Origin: Telluria antibiotica
GTDB lineage: Bacteria > Pseudomonadota > Gammaproteobacteria > Burkholderiales > Burkholderiaceae_D
DNA: 64,000 nt
Reading direction: 5' to 3'
Assembly (NCBI RefSeq): GCF_011682055.1
Contig: NZ_JAAQOM010000006.1
Span: 62,001 to 126,000, forward strand
This document shows positions 7,480 through 16,653 of the stretch, piece by piece. The position numbers were made by a program, and so were the translations under genes. Every line of letters starts with the position of its first letter. The first letter of the stretch is position 1. The notes under the pieces are model-generated. The model was not told where the DNA came from. It saw only the letters and a list, made by a program, of their open reading frames with translations, and did no database searches.

Positions 7480-10302
7480 TCATACGGTCGCATTGTGCGG
7501 CAGCATGTGGCGTCCCATGCGCAGCAGGCGCTCGACTTCGGGGCCCGACGCCGCTTGTGCATACACGTGGCCCTGCACCTCGTCGCAGCCGCGCCGGCGC
7601 AGGTAGTCGAGCTGCGCCTCCGTCTCGACACCCTCGGCGATCACGCGCATGCGCAGTCCGCGCGCCAGCTCGATGATGGCGGCGACCATCGCCGCATCGT
7701 CCTCGTCGAACGGGATGTCGCGCACGAAGCTGCGGTCGATCTTGAGGACGTCGACGGGAAACCGGCGCAGGTACGACAGGCTCGAATAACCCGTGCCGAA
7801 GTCGTCGATCGACAGTTTCACGCCCATCAGCTTCAGTTCGCGCATCGTGCGGATCGCGCTCTCCACGTCGCCCATCACGAGGCTTTCCGTGATCTCGACT
7901 TCGAGGCACGACGCCGACAATCCCGTCTCGTCGAGCACGCGCGCGATGTCGGGCACGAGGTTCGGTTCGGCGAACTGGCGCGCCGACAGGTTCACCGCGA
8001 TGCGCAGCGGGCCGAAGCCGGCATGCTGCCACGCGCGGTTCTGCCGGCACGCCGTGCGCAGCACCCAGGCGCCGATGGGCACGATCAGGCCCGTTTCCTC
8101 GGCCAGGTTGATGAAGCGGTCGGGCCGCACCATGCCCATGCTCGGATGGCGCCAGCGGATGAGCGCCTCCAGCCCGACGACGACGCCGGATTCCAGGTCG
8201 ACCTGCGGCTGGTAGTACAGCTCGAATTCGTCGTGCACGAGCGCGCTGCGCAGCGCGCCCTCCAGCGCGAGTCGTTCGCGGGCGCGCGCGTTCATCGTCG
8301 GCATGTAGAACTGCACCATGTTGCGGCCCAGTTCCTTCGACCGGTACATCGCCACCTCCGCGTGCTGGATCAGCGTGGCCGCGTCGCTGCCGTCGGCGGG
8401 ATACGCAGCGAGGCCCGCGCTGCCCGTCAGCACGAGGTCCTGCCCGGACAGCTCCAGCGGATGGGCCAGCGCCTGCAGCACGGCGCGCACGGTGGCCGCC
8501 GCCTCGGACTCGTTCTCGCGGCCCGGCAGCACGAGCACGAATTCGTCGCCGCCCGTGCGCGCGACCGTGTCCGCGCGCTCGACGGCCGCGCTGATGCGCT
8601 GCGCGGCCGCCTTCAGCAACTGGTCGCCCGCGTCGTGGCCCAGCGTGTCGTTGACGAACTTGAAGTGGTCGAGGTCGAGCGCCGCCACCCACACGGTGCC
8701 GCGCCCGGCCGCCATGGCGATCGCGTTGTCGATGCGGTCGTGCAGCAGCGAGCGGTTGGCGAGGCCCGTCAGCGTGTCGAAGCGGGCGCGCGCCTCCAGC
8801 TCGGCCTCGTAGCGCTTGGCCATCGTCACGTCGTACTGCGTCATCACGAAATGCGTCGTGACGCCGTCCTCGTTGTTGACGGGCGCAATATAGACCTCCG
8901 CATGCATATCCCGGCCGTCGTCGCACGACAGGCGCATCGACACGTGTCCCTCGCGCCGCTCGCGGATGGCGGCGCGCAGCTCGGCCACGGCGGCCTGGTC
9001 GGGCTCGCGCGCGCCCAGCTCCGCCAGGCCCCGCCCGACGACGTCGGCCGCGTTGTAGGCGCGGATGCGCTCGTACGCCGGGTTCACGTATTCGACCGGG
9101 TAGCCGGGTCGCGTCGCGCTGATGAGGATGACGGCGTTGGCGCTCGCGTCGATGGCGCGCCGGTACAGCCGCAGCGCGTCGAGCGCCTCGTGCAGGTCGG
9201 CCGTGCGGGTCTCGACGAGGGCCTCGATGCGCCGCGTGCGCTTCACGCGGCTTTGCACGTAGGCCGACGTCGCCACGCTGACGAGGCAGCCGAGGATCAG
9301 CGCCGTGAGCGGCCCGGCGCCGCCCGCCATTGCGCTGGACCGTCCCGTGACGCGCAGCTCCCACGGCATGCCTGCCACGAGGAACGGGTGGCGGTTCGAG
9401 AACACGGCGTCGCCGAACCACGCCCGCCACGCAGGGCCGGAGGCCTTGTCCAGCGAGTCGTGCAAGTAGGCGCGTTGCGGGCCATCCACACCGGGGCCGT
9501 ACAGTTCGACCCTGAGTCCGCTGCTGCGCAGCATCTTCGATTTCTCGAGGGTCGAGCCGACCAGCGCGGCCACGTCGATCATGACCGCGGTGTCACCCAG
9601 CGCGGCGGCACTGCGCGCGGCGGCGTTGGTCAGCGGCGCGCCGCGCTCGTACACGGGCATGAGCAGGATGAAGCCGAGGTGGTCGCGGCGCTGCAGCAGC
9701 GGCAGCATCTGGCTGGATCCGGGCTGCCCCGTGTCGACGGCGCGCATGAACGCGGTGCCGTGCGGCGCGTACGAAAACAGGTCGTAGCCGACCGCGACCT
9801 CGTTCCCTTGCGTCGGCTCGATATAGTCCACGACGAGATAGCGCGGCCGCGGGGCCGCGTTCACGAGGGTGATCGTGTTGCCGTCCACGTGCCGTTCGCG
9901 GATCGCGAAATCCGGCCGGAAACGCCGGTTCTCCGCCTCGAACGCGGACCGCTCGGCGTGGCTGACCATGCGGTGGAACACGACGGCTTGCAGGTACGGG
10001 TGATTGCCGAGAAGCGGCCGGGCGAACGCGCCGAATTCGGCGCGGGTCGCGAGGCCGACCGAGGCAAACAGGGCGTTCGCCGCCTGCAGCACGTCGAGCG
10101 CGTCGCCGAAGCTGCGGGTGACGGTGGCGTTGCGGATTTCCGCGCGCTGCAGGAACTCGGAGCGGGCCCGCTCCCGTTCGCCGTCGACCATGCCGATGAC
10201 CAGTACGGCAGTAAGACCCAGTCCCGCCAGCAGCGTGAGAACTGCGGCGGGCGTCGGAGACCGCGGGCGGATGCGGCCGGAGCGCACTTTCCGTGTCAGC
10301 AT
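7480..10302 (-). CDS. CHASE-PAS-GGDEF-EAL cyclic-di-GMP protein
   Basis: A membrane sensor of about 940 residues for cyclic-di-GMP turnover. Order: N-terminal membrane helix (about 20-40), periplasmic CHASE-type sensor domain up to a second helix (about 325-345), PAS domain (about 385-500), GGDEF domain (about 510-665), EAL domain (about 680-930). The GGDEF site is intact (RTGGDEFVLV, with DLDHFKFVNDTLGHDAGD), so synthase activity is possible. The EAL site is also intact (LEALIRWRHP, DDFGTGYSS, EGVETEAQL), so phosphodiesterase activity is too. Two ATGs lie 15 bp apart; the second, at 10302, has AGGATGG at the right distance and was chosen. Ligand and net activity are unknown. Confidence 0.92.
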   Translation of the reverse strand: MLTRKVRSGRIRPRSPTPAAVLTLLAGLGLTAVLVIGMVDGERERARSEFLQRAEIRNATVTRSFGDALDVLQAANALFASVGLATRAEFGAFARPLLGNHPYLQAVVFHRMVSHAERSAFEAENRRFRPDFAIRERHVDGNTITLVNAAPRPRYLVVDYIEPTQGNEVAVGYDLFSYAPHGTAFMRAVDTGQPGSSQMLPLLQRRDHLGFILLMPVYERGAPLTNAAARSAAALGDTAVMIDVAALVGSTLEKSKMLRSSGLRVELYGPGVDGPQRAYLHDSLDKASGPAWRAWFGDAVFSNRHPFLVAGMPWELRVTGRSSAMAGGAGPLTALILGCLVSVATSAYVQSRVKRTRRIEALVETRTADLHEALDALRLYRRAIDASANAVILISATRPGYPVEYVNPAYERIRAYNAADVVGRGLAELGAREPDQAAVAELRAAIRERREGHVSMRLSCDDGRDMHAEVYIAPVNNEDGVTTHFVMTQYDVTMAKRYEAELEARARFDTLTGLANRSLLHDRIDNAIAMAAGRGTVWVAALDLDHFKFVNDTLGHDAGDQLLKAAAQRISAAVERADTVARTGGDEFVLVLPGRENESEAAATVRAVLQALAHPLELSGQDLVLTGSAGLAAYPADGSDAATLIQHAEVAMYRSKELGRNMVQFYMPTMNARARERLALEGALRSALVHDEFELYYQPQVDLESGVVVGLEALIRWRHPSMGMVRPDRFINLAEETGLIVPIGAWVLRTACRQNRAWQHAGFGPLRIAVNLSARQFAEPNLVPDIARVLDETGLSASCLEVEITESLVMGDVESAIRTMRELKLMGVKLSIDDFGTGYSSLSYLRRFPVDVLKIDRSFVRDIPFDEDDAAMVAAIIELARGLRMRVIAEGVETEAQLDYLRRRGCDEVQGHVYAQAASGPEVERLLRMGRHMLPHNATV

Positions 10303-10353
10303 GCCCCATCCTAGCATAGTGGTCCTGCGTGACCGTCTTATTTTCGCGCCGCT

Positions 10354-11691
10354 TCAGTCGGCCGCTGCGCGTTGTTCCGGCGCCACGGCCGGGGTCGGAA
10401 TCCGCGCGAGTTGCAGGTTGGCCAAGGTCGGGTAAAGCGGCCGGCTGATGAGGCGCGCGACGGCGAACGCGACCAGCGCGCACGCCATCAGGCTCAACAC
10501 CATCGCGTGGCCGTCGACCATTTCCATCACGATGATGAAGGCCGTCAGCGGGGCCTGCGTGGCGGCCGCGAGGAAGCCGACCATCCCGAGCGCGATCAGC
10601 GCCGGCACCTGCACGTGGTACAACAGGAGCGCGACGTCGTTGCCGAACGCGGCGCCGATCGCCAGCGACGGCGCGAAGATGCCGGCCGGTACGCCGGCCC
10701 ACGTCGTCAGCCATGTGGCGAGGAATTTGAAAGGTGCATACGCGAACGGCATCGCGGCGGTCCCCTCGACCATGTGGCGCGTGCTCGCATAGCCGGAACC
10801 GAATGCGGCGCCGTCCGTCGCAAGGCCGACAATGGCGACCGCGAGACCGCACACGGCCGCGAACAGCACGGGGCGGCGTGCGCGCAATCGGCTGGCCACG
10901 TCGCGACCGCTGCCCGACAGCGACGCGATCATCAGCCGCGAGAACAGCCCGCCGGCCAGGCCGGACAGGATCGCCACGAACAGGCCGGGGAGCAACAGCC
11001 AGAGGCCGACCGCGGGCGCGTGGATGACGCCGAAATAGGCACCGTCGCCGTGTGCCGACACGCCGACGAGGCCGGCCAGCACGATGCCGGCGATGATCAG
11101 GCCGCTGGAGCGCTGTTCCGGCGCCCGCGCCAGTTCCTCGATCGCGAACATGACCCCGCCCAGCGGCGTGTTGAACGCGGCCGCGATGCCGGCCGCGCCG
11201 CCCGCGACGAGCAGGCCGTGGATGCCGACGGCGCTGCCGGCCGGGATCATCCGGCGGGCCTGCAGCATGACGCCGGCCGCGATCTGCACGGACGGGCCTT
11301 CGCGGCCCAGCGACAGGCCGCCCAGCAGGCCGCCGGCGGTGAGCACGATCTTGGCGATCGTCAGGCGCAGCGACACGAACAGGCCGCGCTCCCCGTCGCC
11401 GACTTTGGTGTCGAGGGTGGCCATCACCTGCGGGATGCCGGAGCCGGCGGCGCCGGGGAACCACCGGCGCGTGCACCAGACGACGAGCGCCGTGCACGTC
11501 GGCGTCCAGACGAGGGGACTCCACCACGCCAGCGCGCGCAGCGCCAGGAAGCGTTCGTACGCCTGGTCGGCGAGCCAGGAAAACCAGACGACCGTCAGGC
11601 CGGCCGCCGCGGCGAGCAGCATCACCGTGGCGCGCACGGCCCACAGGCGCCAGTCGCCCAGTTCGCGGCGCAGGTCCGGTGCCGCGTTCAT
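10354..11691 (-). CDS. ClC family chloride channel/transporter (ClcB-like)
   Basis: A 445-residue multi-pass membrane protein of the ClC superfamily. The anion-selectivity motifs are in order: GSGIPQ (about residues 80-85), GREGP (about 120-124) and GIFAPSLAIG (about 325-334). The length fits ClcB-type bacterial proteins without CBS domains. They move chloride across the inner membrane, as channels or H+/Cl- exchangers, often in acid tolerance. The start MNAAPDLRRELGDW is taken from family length; upstream codons in this frame lie in the divergent promoter region shared with the MarR gene 74 bp away, which may control it. Confidence 0.9.
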   Translation of the reverse strand: MNAAPDLRRELGDWRLWAVRATVMLLAAAAGLTVVWFSWLADQAYERFLALRALAWWSPLVWTPTCTALVVWCTRRWFPGAAGSGIPQVMATLDTKVGDGERGLFVSLRLTIAKIVLTAGGLLGGLSLGREGPSVQIAAGVMLQARRMIPAGSAVGIHGLLVAGGAAGIAAAFNTPLGGVMFAIEELARAPEQRSSGLIIAGIVLAGLVGVSAHGDGAYFGVIHAPAVGLWLLLPGLFVAILSGLAGGLFSRLMIASLSGSGRDVASRLRARRPVLFAAVCGLAVAIVGLATDGAAFGSGYASTRHMVEGTAAMPFAYAPFKFLATWLTTWAGVPAGIFAPSLAIGAAFGNDVALLLYHVQVPALIALGMVGFLAAATQAPLTAFIIVMEMVDGHAMVLSLMACALVAFAVARLISRPLYPTLANLQLARIPTPAVAPEQRAAAD

Positions 11692-11701
11692 GGCAGGCAC
11701 C

Positions 11702-11759
11702 CGGCGGATCGTTGTCCGATCGTCATTTTTCGGCGGATCGTCGGCATTTCCGCTATCAT
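11702..11759. promoter_or_regulatory. Shared ClC/MarR promoter region with repeats
   Basis: The 74-bp gap between the divergent ClC and MarR genes contains an 11-bp direct repeat (CGGCGGATCGT at 11702-11712 and 11731-11741). It also holds a 15-bp palindrome, GATCG-N5-CGATC (11707-11721). MarR proteins usually bind palindromes in exactly this position, so this is a candidate operator. A TATCAT hexamer at 11754-11759 can serve as the -10 box for the MarR gene. Assignment is by position and symmetry only. Confidence 0.45.
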
Positions 11760-11765
11760 TCTTGC

Positions 11766-12278
11766 ATGTCCTCGTCTTCTCATTCCAATCCGGCCGCCGA
11801 GCCGGACACGCTGCCGTCGCCACCGTCGTCGACGCGGGTATTGCGCCAGTTCCGCGTCGTCTTCAACGCCGTCAAAACCCATTTCCGCCAGGTCGAGCGC
11901 GAAGCGGGCGTCGGCGGTGCCCAGCTGTGGGCGTTGTCCGTCATCGACCGCCGGCCGGGCATCGGCGTGACCGAGCTCGCGCGCGAGCTCGACATCCACC
12001 AGTCGACGGCCAGCAACCTGATCAAGAGCCTCGTCGAACGAAGCCTCGTGGCGACGAGCCGCGAAGGCACCGACCGCCGCAGCGTGTCGCTGCGCATCCA
12101 GCCGGCCGGGGCCGACGTGCTGCGCAGCGCTCCCCTCCCCTTTGCCGGCGTGCTGCCGGACGCCCTGTCCGCGCTCGACGCCGCCACGCTGTCCCGCCTC
12201 GAGCAGGACCTCGGCAAGCTGATCGCCCTGCTCGAAGCGGACGAAGCCAGCGGCAACGTGCTGCTGTCGCAGATGTAG
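11766..12278 (+). CDS. MarR family transcriptional regulator
   Basis: A 170-residue winged-helix regulator. After a Ser/Pro-rich N-terminus the core shows the dimerisation helix, the recognition region GVTELARELDIHQSTASNLI (about residues 70-90), and the wing TSREGTDRRSVSLRI (about 100-115), all typical of MarR. The effector is unknown. Its divergent ClC neighbour is the most likely target besides itself. No Shine-Dalgarno sequence precedes the ATG, and a TATCAT -10-like box sits only 6 bases upstream, so the transcript may be leaderless. Confidence 0.92.
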   Translation: MSSSSHSNPAAEPDTLPSPPSSTRVLRQFRVVFNAVKTHFRQVEREAGVGGAQLWALSVIDRRPGIGVTELARELDIHQSTASNLIKSLVERSLVATSREGTDRRSVSLRIQPAGADVLRSAPLPFAGVLPDALSALDAATLSRLEQDLGKLIALLEADEASGNVLLSQM

Positions 12279-12320
12279 CCCGCCGCGCACGGGCGGAGTC
12301 TCGTTCGTGGGCGCTGCATG

Positions 12321-12348
12321 AAAAATGGCCCGCGGCGCACCGCGGGCC
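12321..12348 (-). terminator. Intrinsic terminator for the leftward phosphoesterase unit
   Basis: A perfect 9-bp stem GGCCCGCGG / CCGCGGGCC with a CGCA loop (12327-12348) is followed, on the minus strand, by ATTTTT (12326-12321). This is a good intrinsic terminator for transcripts coming leftward from the metallophosphoesterase and the cyo/reg operon, about 130 bp past the last stop. It also lies just after the converging MarR gene, where it could work more weakly. Confidence 0.75.
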
Positions 12349-12476
12349 CAATACAAGCAATCCTCATCGCTGATCGCGGGGCGGCTGCACGCTACCCTGC
12401 GCTCACGCCCATTGTGACACAAGCGATGTATCGCGGGCAATCACTTTTGTAGCAATGTAGTTTGGGCGCGCCACCG

Positions 12477-13880
12477 TCAGACCTGCGGCACGGCGCAGCG
12501 GGAATGGCGTCCCGTCACGGTGCACGTGTTGCGCTCGCGGCCGTCGCGGTCGTGGACGACGACCCGCCACGTGTCCGGGCTCGTGCGCTCCATCGTCATG
12601 AAACCGAAGCCGTCGATCCAGGAACTCAGGGCCTCGAGCACGGCGCCGGGCGCCGGCGACTGCCCGGCGGGGGCCGTAGGCGGCAGCGGGACAATGTCTT
12701 CCGCCGTGCCGGCGAAGCCCGCGACGAACTGCGTCGGGTGGTCGGTCGCGAAGCTCGCCTGCTCCCACAGGTGCACGTGGCCGGACAGCAGCACGTCGAT
12801 CGAGGACGGCAGCAGGCGCGGGTCGAGTGCGCCGAACGCCTGCGTCAGGCCGGCGTCGCCGCCGAACAGCGTGACGGCACCCGTCTTCGCATCGCGCGTC
12901 GCGCCGAACGCGTACAGCGGGTGGTGGTCGACGGCGACGTTGTGACGCCGCTGCCGTGCGAGCACGTCGATCTTGCGCCACGTGCCGGCGTAGCGCTGGA
13001 CGCGCGCGTCGCCCGGCGCAAAGCCTTTCCAGTTCGTGTCCGCGGTATCGAACACGATCAGCTGCGCGTCGCCACCCAGCGGGACGGCGTACGGATCCGT
13101 GTAGTCGGCGCGGCCGTCGGTGGCCGGGTCGTCGCAATTCGCGGCCGGATCGTACGGGTGGGGGTCGAGGAAACGCCACCAGCCCTGCCCGCCCCGTGCG
13201 CACGTCTCGTGGTTGCCGCGCGCGAGGACCCACGGCGCGGCTGCGAACAATGCGCGTCCGGGCGCGAAGAAGTCGGCGTTCCACGCGTCCCAGCCGTAGC
13301 CGTACGGACTGCCCGCGCAACCGGGCCGGTCGGCCGGGCACGGGTCTTCCCGATAGTGATAGTCGCCCACGTGCACGACGAGGTCGGGCTTCCACGCGGC
13401 CGCGCTCGCGGCCACGCGCGCGAACGGATACGCGTCCGGGTCGTTACAGTCCTGGAACTCCTTGCCTTTCAGGCGGCACCCCGTGTCGCCGATCACGACG
13501 ATGCGTGTCACGTCGCCCTTCGGCAGCGGGAGCGGCTGGCCGGCGACGTCCACGTGCGTGCTGCCCGCCGGGATCGCGGTCTCGCAGGACAGCACGGGAC
13601 TCGACGGCGCCTCCGGATGAACGGTCGCGCTGTGGCCCTTGCCGCGCGGCGGGATCGGCGCGAACGGCGCGCGCACCGCCATCGGCGCCGTGCGGCCATC
13701 GATGGTGATCGCGGGGCAGTTGCGTGCCGTCGTGATGGCGCGTGCCAGCGGAGCGCCGTCCGTGCCGAGCACGACGAAGGCGGCCGCGGGCGGCTGCCCG
13801 GGACCGAAGCTGGCGCAGCCGGCCAGCAGCAGCGCCGCGGCCAGCGCGCCCGTGCGGGATTGCAGGAACATGGAGATCAT
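12477..13880 (-). CDS. Lipoprotein calcineurin-like metallophosphoesterase
   Basis: A 467-residue exported phosphoesterase. The N-terminus is a lipoprotein signal with lipobox LAGC (cysteine at about residue 22), so it should be membrane-anchored outside the cytoplasm. The calcineurin-like metal-binding motifs appear in order: GDTG (near residue 125), VGDYHYRE (GD box), ARGNHETC (GNHE box), AVDHHPLYAF, and SGHVHLWE (GHxH box). Both metal sites look complete. The substrate is unknown. It starts 44 bp after regA in the same direction, so it may be the last gene of the oxidase/regulator operon, and a terminator follows it. Confidence 0.88.
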   Translation of the reverse strand: MISMFLQSRTGALAAALLLAGCASFGPGQPPAAAFVVLGTDGAPLARAITTARNCPAITIDGRTAPMAVRAPFAPIPPRGKGHSATVHPEAPSSPVLSCETAIPAGSTHVDVAGQPLPLPKGDVTRIVVIGDTGCRLKGKEFQDCNDPDAYPFARVAASAAAWKPDLVVHVGDYHYREDPCPADRPGCAGSPYGYGWDAWNADFFAPGRALFAAAPWVLARGNHETCARGGQGWWRFLDPHPYDPAANCDDPATDGRADYTDPYAVPLGGDAQLIVFDTADTNWKGFAPGDARVQRYAGTWRKIDVLARQRRHNVAVDHHPLYAFGATRDAKTGAVTLFGGDAGLTQAFGALDPRLLPSSIDVLLSGHVHLWEQASFATDHPTQFVAGFAGTAEDIVPLPPTAPAGQSPAPGAVLEALSSWIDGFGFMTMERTSPDTWRVVVHDRDGRERNTCTVTGRHSRCAVPQV

Positions 13881-13924
13881 CGCGTGTGTCCGGTAAAGCC
13901 GGCAATGTAGCACGGACGCGTCGC

Positions 13925-14482
13925 TTACTTGACGCGCTGCTTTTCCAGCTTGCGCGCGAGCGTGCGGCGGTGCATGCCGAGCCGGCGCGCAGCCTCGGAA
14001 ATATTGAAATCCGTCTCGGCCAGCACGGCGTGGATGCGCTCCCATTCCAGCGTCTTGATCGACGTGGAGCGGTTCGTCAGTTCCAGCTCCGTGTTGCCCG
14101 CCACGTGGCCGAACGCGGCCTCGATGTCGTCCGTGTTCGACGGCTTCGCGAGATATTGGCACGCGCCCAGCTTGATGGCTTCGACCGCGGTGCCGATGCT
14201 GGCGAAGCCGGTCAGCACGACGATCTGCATGTCCGGGTCGTGCGCATGCAGCATCTGCACGCAGGCGAGGCCCGAGCTGTTGCCCTTCAGTTTCAGGTCG
14301 ACGACGGCATAGCCGGGCGTATGGTCCTTCAGCAGGTCCTGCGCCTCGTCGAGGCCAGGCGCCTGCAGCACCTGGTAGCCGCGCCGTTCGAACGAGCGGC
14401 CCAGCGTGCGGGCGAATGCGTCGTCGTCTTCGATGATCAAGAGGAGGCGTGCTTCTTCTTCGTGGTCGTCGTCAGTGGACAT
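13925..14482 (-). CDS. regA: RegA/PrrA/RoxR-type response regulator
   Basis: A 185-residue response regulator for redox control of respiration. The receiver domain has the acidic pocket IIEDDDAF, the phosphoacceptor Asp62 (AVVDLKLKG) and the conserved Lys in YLAKPS. The short C-terminal domain is a Fis-type helix-turn-helix ending ISEAARRLGMHRRTLARKL, the near-invariant RegA recognition helix. Its ATG lies inside the end of the RegB gene (11-bp overlap), so the kinase and regulator are translated together. In other Proteobacteria RegA controls terminal oxidases, carbon fixation and nitrogen genes; the cyo genes upstream in this operon are likely targets. Confidence 0.94.
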   Translation of the reverse strand: MSTDDDHEEEARLLLIIEDDDAFARTLGRSFERRGYQVLQAPGLDEAQDLLKDHTPGYAVVDLKLKGNSSGLACVQMLHAHDPDMQIVVLTGFASIGTAVEAIKLGACQYLAKPSNTDDIEAAFGHVAGNTELELTNRSTSIKTLEWERIHAVLAETDFNISEAARRLGMHRRTLARKLEKQRVK

Positions 14483-15854
14483 GTGAGGGTTCCTTGTCGA
14501 GCGCGATCGCGGACAGCGGCAACGTCAGCGTGACGGCGGCGCCGCCTTCCGGACGGTTCACGGCCTGCACCGTCCCGCCCAGGGTGCGGGCCACGTTCAC
14601 GACGAGGAACAGGCCCAGGCCGCCGCCGGGACGGCCCTTGCTGGACTGGTACGGTTTGCCGAACTGGGCCAGCATCGCCGGGGCGAAGCCGGGGCCGCGA
14701 TCGAGCACGGTCAGCGCGAGTGTGCCGTCGGCGACACAAGCGTCCACGCCGACCCAGTCGGGCGACGCTTCCAACGCGTTGTCCAGCACGTTGTCGATCA
14801 TTTGTTTCAATGCGGAGTCGAAGGCGACGGGCAGGTCGTGCTCGATCCGGTTGCGGTAGTCGAATTCGCGCACGGGCCGGCTGTGCTGCCATTCCTCGAC
14901 GAGCTTGTCGAGGAAGCCGCGGATCGTCGTGCGCGCGGCCGACTCCCCGCGCGCCTCGCCGGCCGACAGCAGGATGCCGCTCACGATGGACTTGCAGCGC
15001 TTCAGTTGCGTTTCCATTTCCGTGATTTCTTCCAGGAGGTCGGGGTTCGCCTTGAATTCGCGCATGCGCTTCCAGTCGCCGAGGATCACGGATAGCGTCG
15101 CCAATGGCGTCCCCAGTTCGTGCGCGGCGCCCGACGCGAGCAGGCCCATGCGCACGATATGCTCTTCCTCCGCGGCGCGCTGGCGCAGGTCGGCGAGCTG
15201 CGCGGCCTTGCCCTTCAAGGTGTTCGTGATGCGCGAGATGAACACGACGAGCAGCGCCGCGTTCAACGTAAAGCAGATCAGCATGCCCTGCACGTACAGG
15301 CTCGAGATGCCGCGCGCGTGGTCGAACGGCAGCGCGAGCGGCTTCGCGAACACGGAGAGGCCCGCGAGGCACGCGAGCGTGATGGCGACGATGGTCCACG
15401 TGGACCACGCTTCCAGCAACACGGCCGACAGGATCACCTGCAGCAGGTACAGGAACGCGAACGGGTTCGTCGTGCCACCGGACAGGTACAGCTGCATCGT
15501 GAGGCTGGCCACGTCGACGAGCAAGGCGAGGAACAACTCGCTGTTCGTGACGGGCCGGTGTTCGTGCCAGCGCAGATGGCTGGCGATGTTGAAGGCGATC
15601 AGGCACGCGAGCACCTCGAGCATCTGCACGAGCGGCAGGTGTACGTCGAACACGAGGATCGCGCCGGCGATGGTCGTGACCTGGCCGATGACGGCGATCC
15701 AGCGCAGCTCGATCAGCTGCAGCATGTTCTTGTGGCCGGCGACGTATTCGACGTCGGCGGCGGACGCCGTGCGGGCGCGCTGCGCCACGGCGTCCGCGGC
15801 CTTGTCGGCGCCCCGCTCGACCATGCGCTTCAACAGATCAGTCGTGTCGTTCAT
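14472..15854 (-). CDS. regB: RegB/PrrB/RoxS-type redox sensor histidine kinase
   Basis: A 460-residue membrane histidine kinase. Six hydrophobic segments lie in residues 45-210. The quinone-sensing signature GGTTNPF is at 126-132. The H-box carries His245 in GAAHELGTPLATLSVI, and the redox-active cysteine is Cys287 in QLKRCKSIV, both RegB hallmarks. The C-terminal ATPase domain has N, G1 (DRGPGFAP) and G2 (GGGLGLFLV) boxes. RegB senses the quinone pool and oxygen and phosphorylates RegA. It overlaps the SURF1 gene by 17 bp and regA by 11 bp, tying it to the cyo operon. All key residues are intact. Confidence 0.95.
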   Translation of the reverse strand: MNDTTDLLKRMVERGADKAADAVAQRARTASAADVEYVAGHKNMLQLIELRWIAVIGQVTTIAGAILVFDVHLPLVQMLEVLACLIAFNIASHLRWHEHRPVTNSELFLALLVDVASLTMQLYLSGGTTNPFAFLYLLQVILSAVLLEAWSTWTIVAITLACLAGLSVFAKPLALPFDHARGISSLYVQGMLICFTLNAALLVVFISRITNTLKGKAAQLADLRQRAAEEEHIVRMGLLASGAAHELGTPLATLSVILGDWKRMREFKANPDLLEEITEMETQLKRCKSIVSGILLSAGEARGESAARTTIRGFLDKLVEEWQHSRPVREFDYRNRIEHDLPVAFDSALKQMIDNVLDNALEASPDWVGVDACVADGTLALTVLDRGPGFAPAMLAQFGKPYQSSKGRPGGGLGLFLVVNVARTLGGTVQAVNRPEGGAAVTLTLPLSAIALDKEPSHVH

Positions 15855-16653
15855 CGTCCTCGTGTTCCCGGCCGTGGCCGCGCGCGACCCACCACCATGC
15901 GCCGGCGACCATCAAACCGAGAGCATACCAAGTGATGGCGTACACGAGGTGGCTGTTCGGGAAATTCACGACGGTGAGGCCACCGACGGGCTGGTCCGGG
16001 CTGTCCGGCGGATTCTGGCGCGCGGCCGCGTCGACGAAGAATGGTGCGACGGCGCGTGTCGTGCCGAGGCCGCGCGCGGCGGCGATGGCGCCCACGTCGC
16101 GCGTGTACCAGCGGCCGGCGGCCGCGTCGTTCGTCCGGCTGAAGGCGCCGCCATGCTCGCTCGTGCGCAACAAGCCCGTGACGCCGGCCGCAGCGCCGCG
16201 GGCGTCCGCACACGGGTCGCCGGCCGCGCGCTGCGGCGCGTAGCGCGTGCGCGCGCCCGGGTCGGCGGGAATGAAGCCGCGGTTGACGATGACGATCGCG
16301 CCATCCGTCGTGCACATCGGCGTGAGCAGCCAGTAGCCGCTACCCTCTTCCGTGAGGGCCTGGACGGGTGTGGTGAGATCGTAGAGATAAGTCCCGCGCA
16401 GCGCGACGCGTCGATACTCGTCGGATGCGGGAGTGATGCCGGCCCAGCGTTCGCGCGGCGGCACGGGCGCCGGGGCAGCGTGCACGCGTGCGTTCACGCG
16501 TGCGATGAGGTCCAGTTTCCATTGCAGGCGGTAGACCTGCCAGGTGCCCAGGCCGGCAAAGAGGACGATCAGCAGCAGCGCGCACGCTGCCAGCAACGGA
16601 GACAAACCCCGGTGCCGGCGGGCCGGCGCTGCGGCAAGATCGTCCCTCGCCAT
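15838..16653 (-). CDS. SURF1 family oxidase assembly protein
   Basis: A 271-residue inner-membrane protein of the SURF1/Shy1 family, assembly factors for heme-copper oxidases. It shows the usual layout: N-terminal helix (about residues 17-37, ending FAGLGTWQVYRLQWKLDLI), a large periplasmic part with VALRGTYLYD and IVIVNRGFIPAD, and a C-terminal helix (HLVYAITWYALGLMVAGAWW). SURF1 helps insert heme into subunit I, best known for aa3 enzymes. Here it is coupled to a bo3-type quinol oxidase, directly after cyoD, suggesting a role in that enzyme's assembly. Its ATG overlaps the cyoD stop by 1 bp. Confidence 0.93.
   Translation of the reverse strand: MARDDLAAAPARRHRGLSPLLAACALLLIVLFAGLGTWQVYRLQWKLDLIARVNARVHAAPAPVPPRERWAGITPASDEYRRVALRGTYLYDLTTPVQALTEEGSGYWLLTPMCTTDGAIVIVNRGFIPADPGARTRYAPQRAAGDPCADARGAAAGVTGLLRTSEHGGAFSRTNDAAAGRWYTRDVGAIAAARGLGTTRAVAPFFVDAAARQNPPDSPDQPVGGLTVVNFPNSHLVYAITWYALGLMVAGAWWWVARGHGREHEDDERHD

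Noticed and set aside
5161..10314. Very long antisense reading frames (700-900 codons) opposite the penicillin-binding protein and CHASE-GGDEF-EAL genes
   Set aside because: High GC content makes the opposite strand nearly stop-free. The translations are Arg/Ala/His-rich with no domain, and the genuine genes lie on the other strand.
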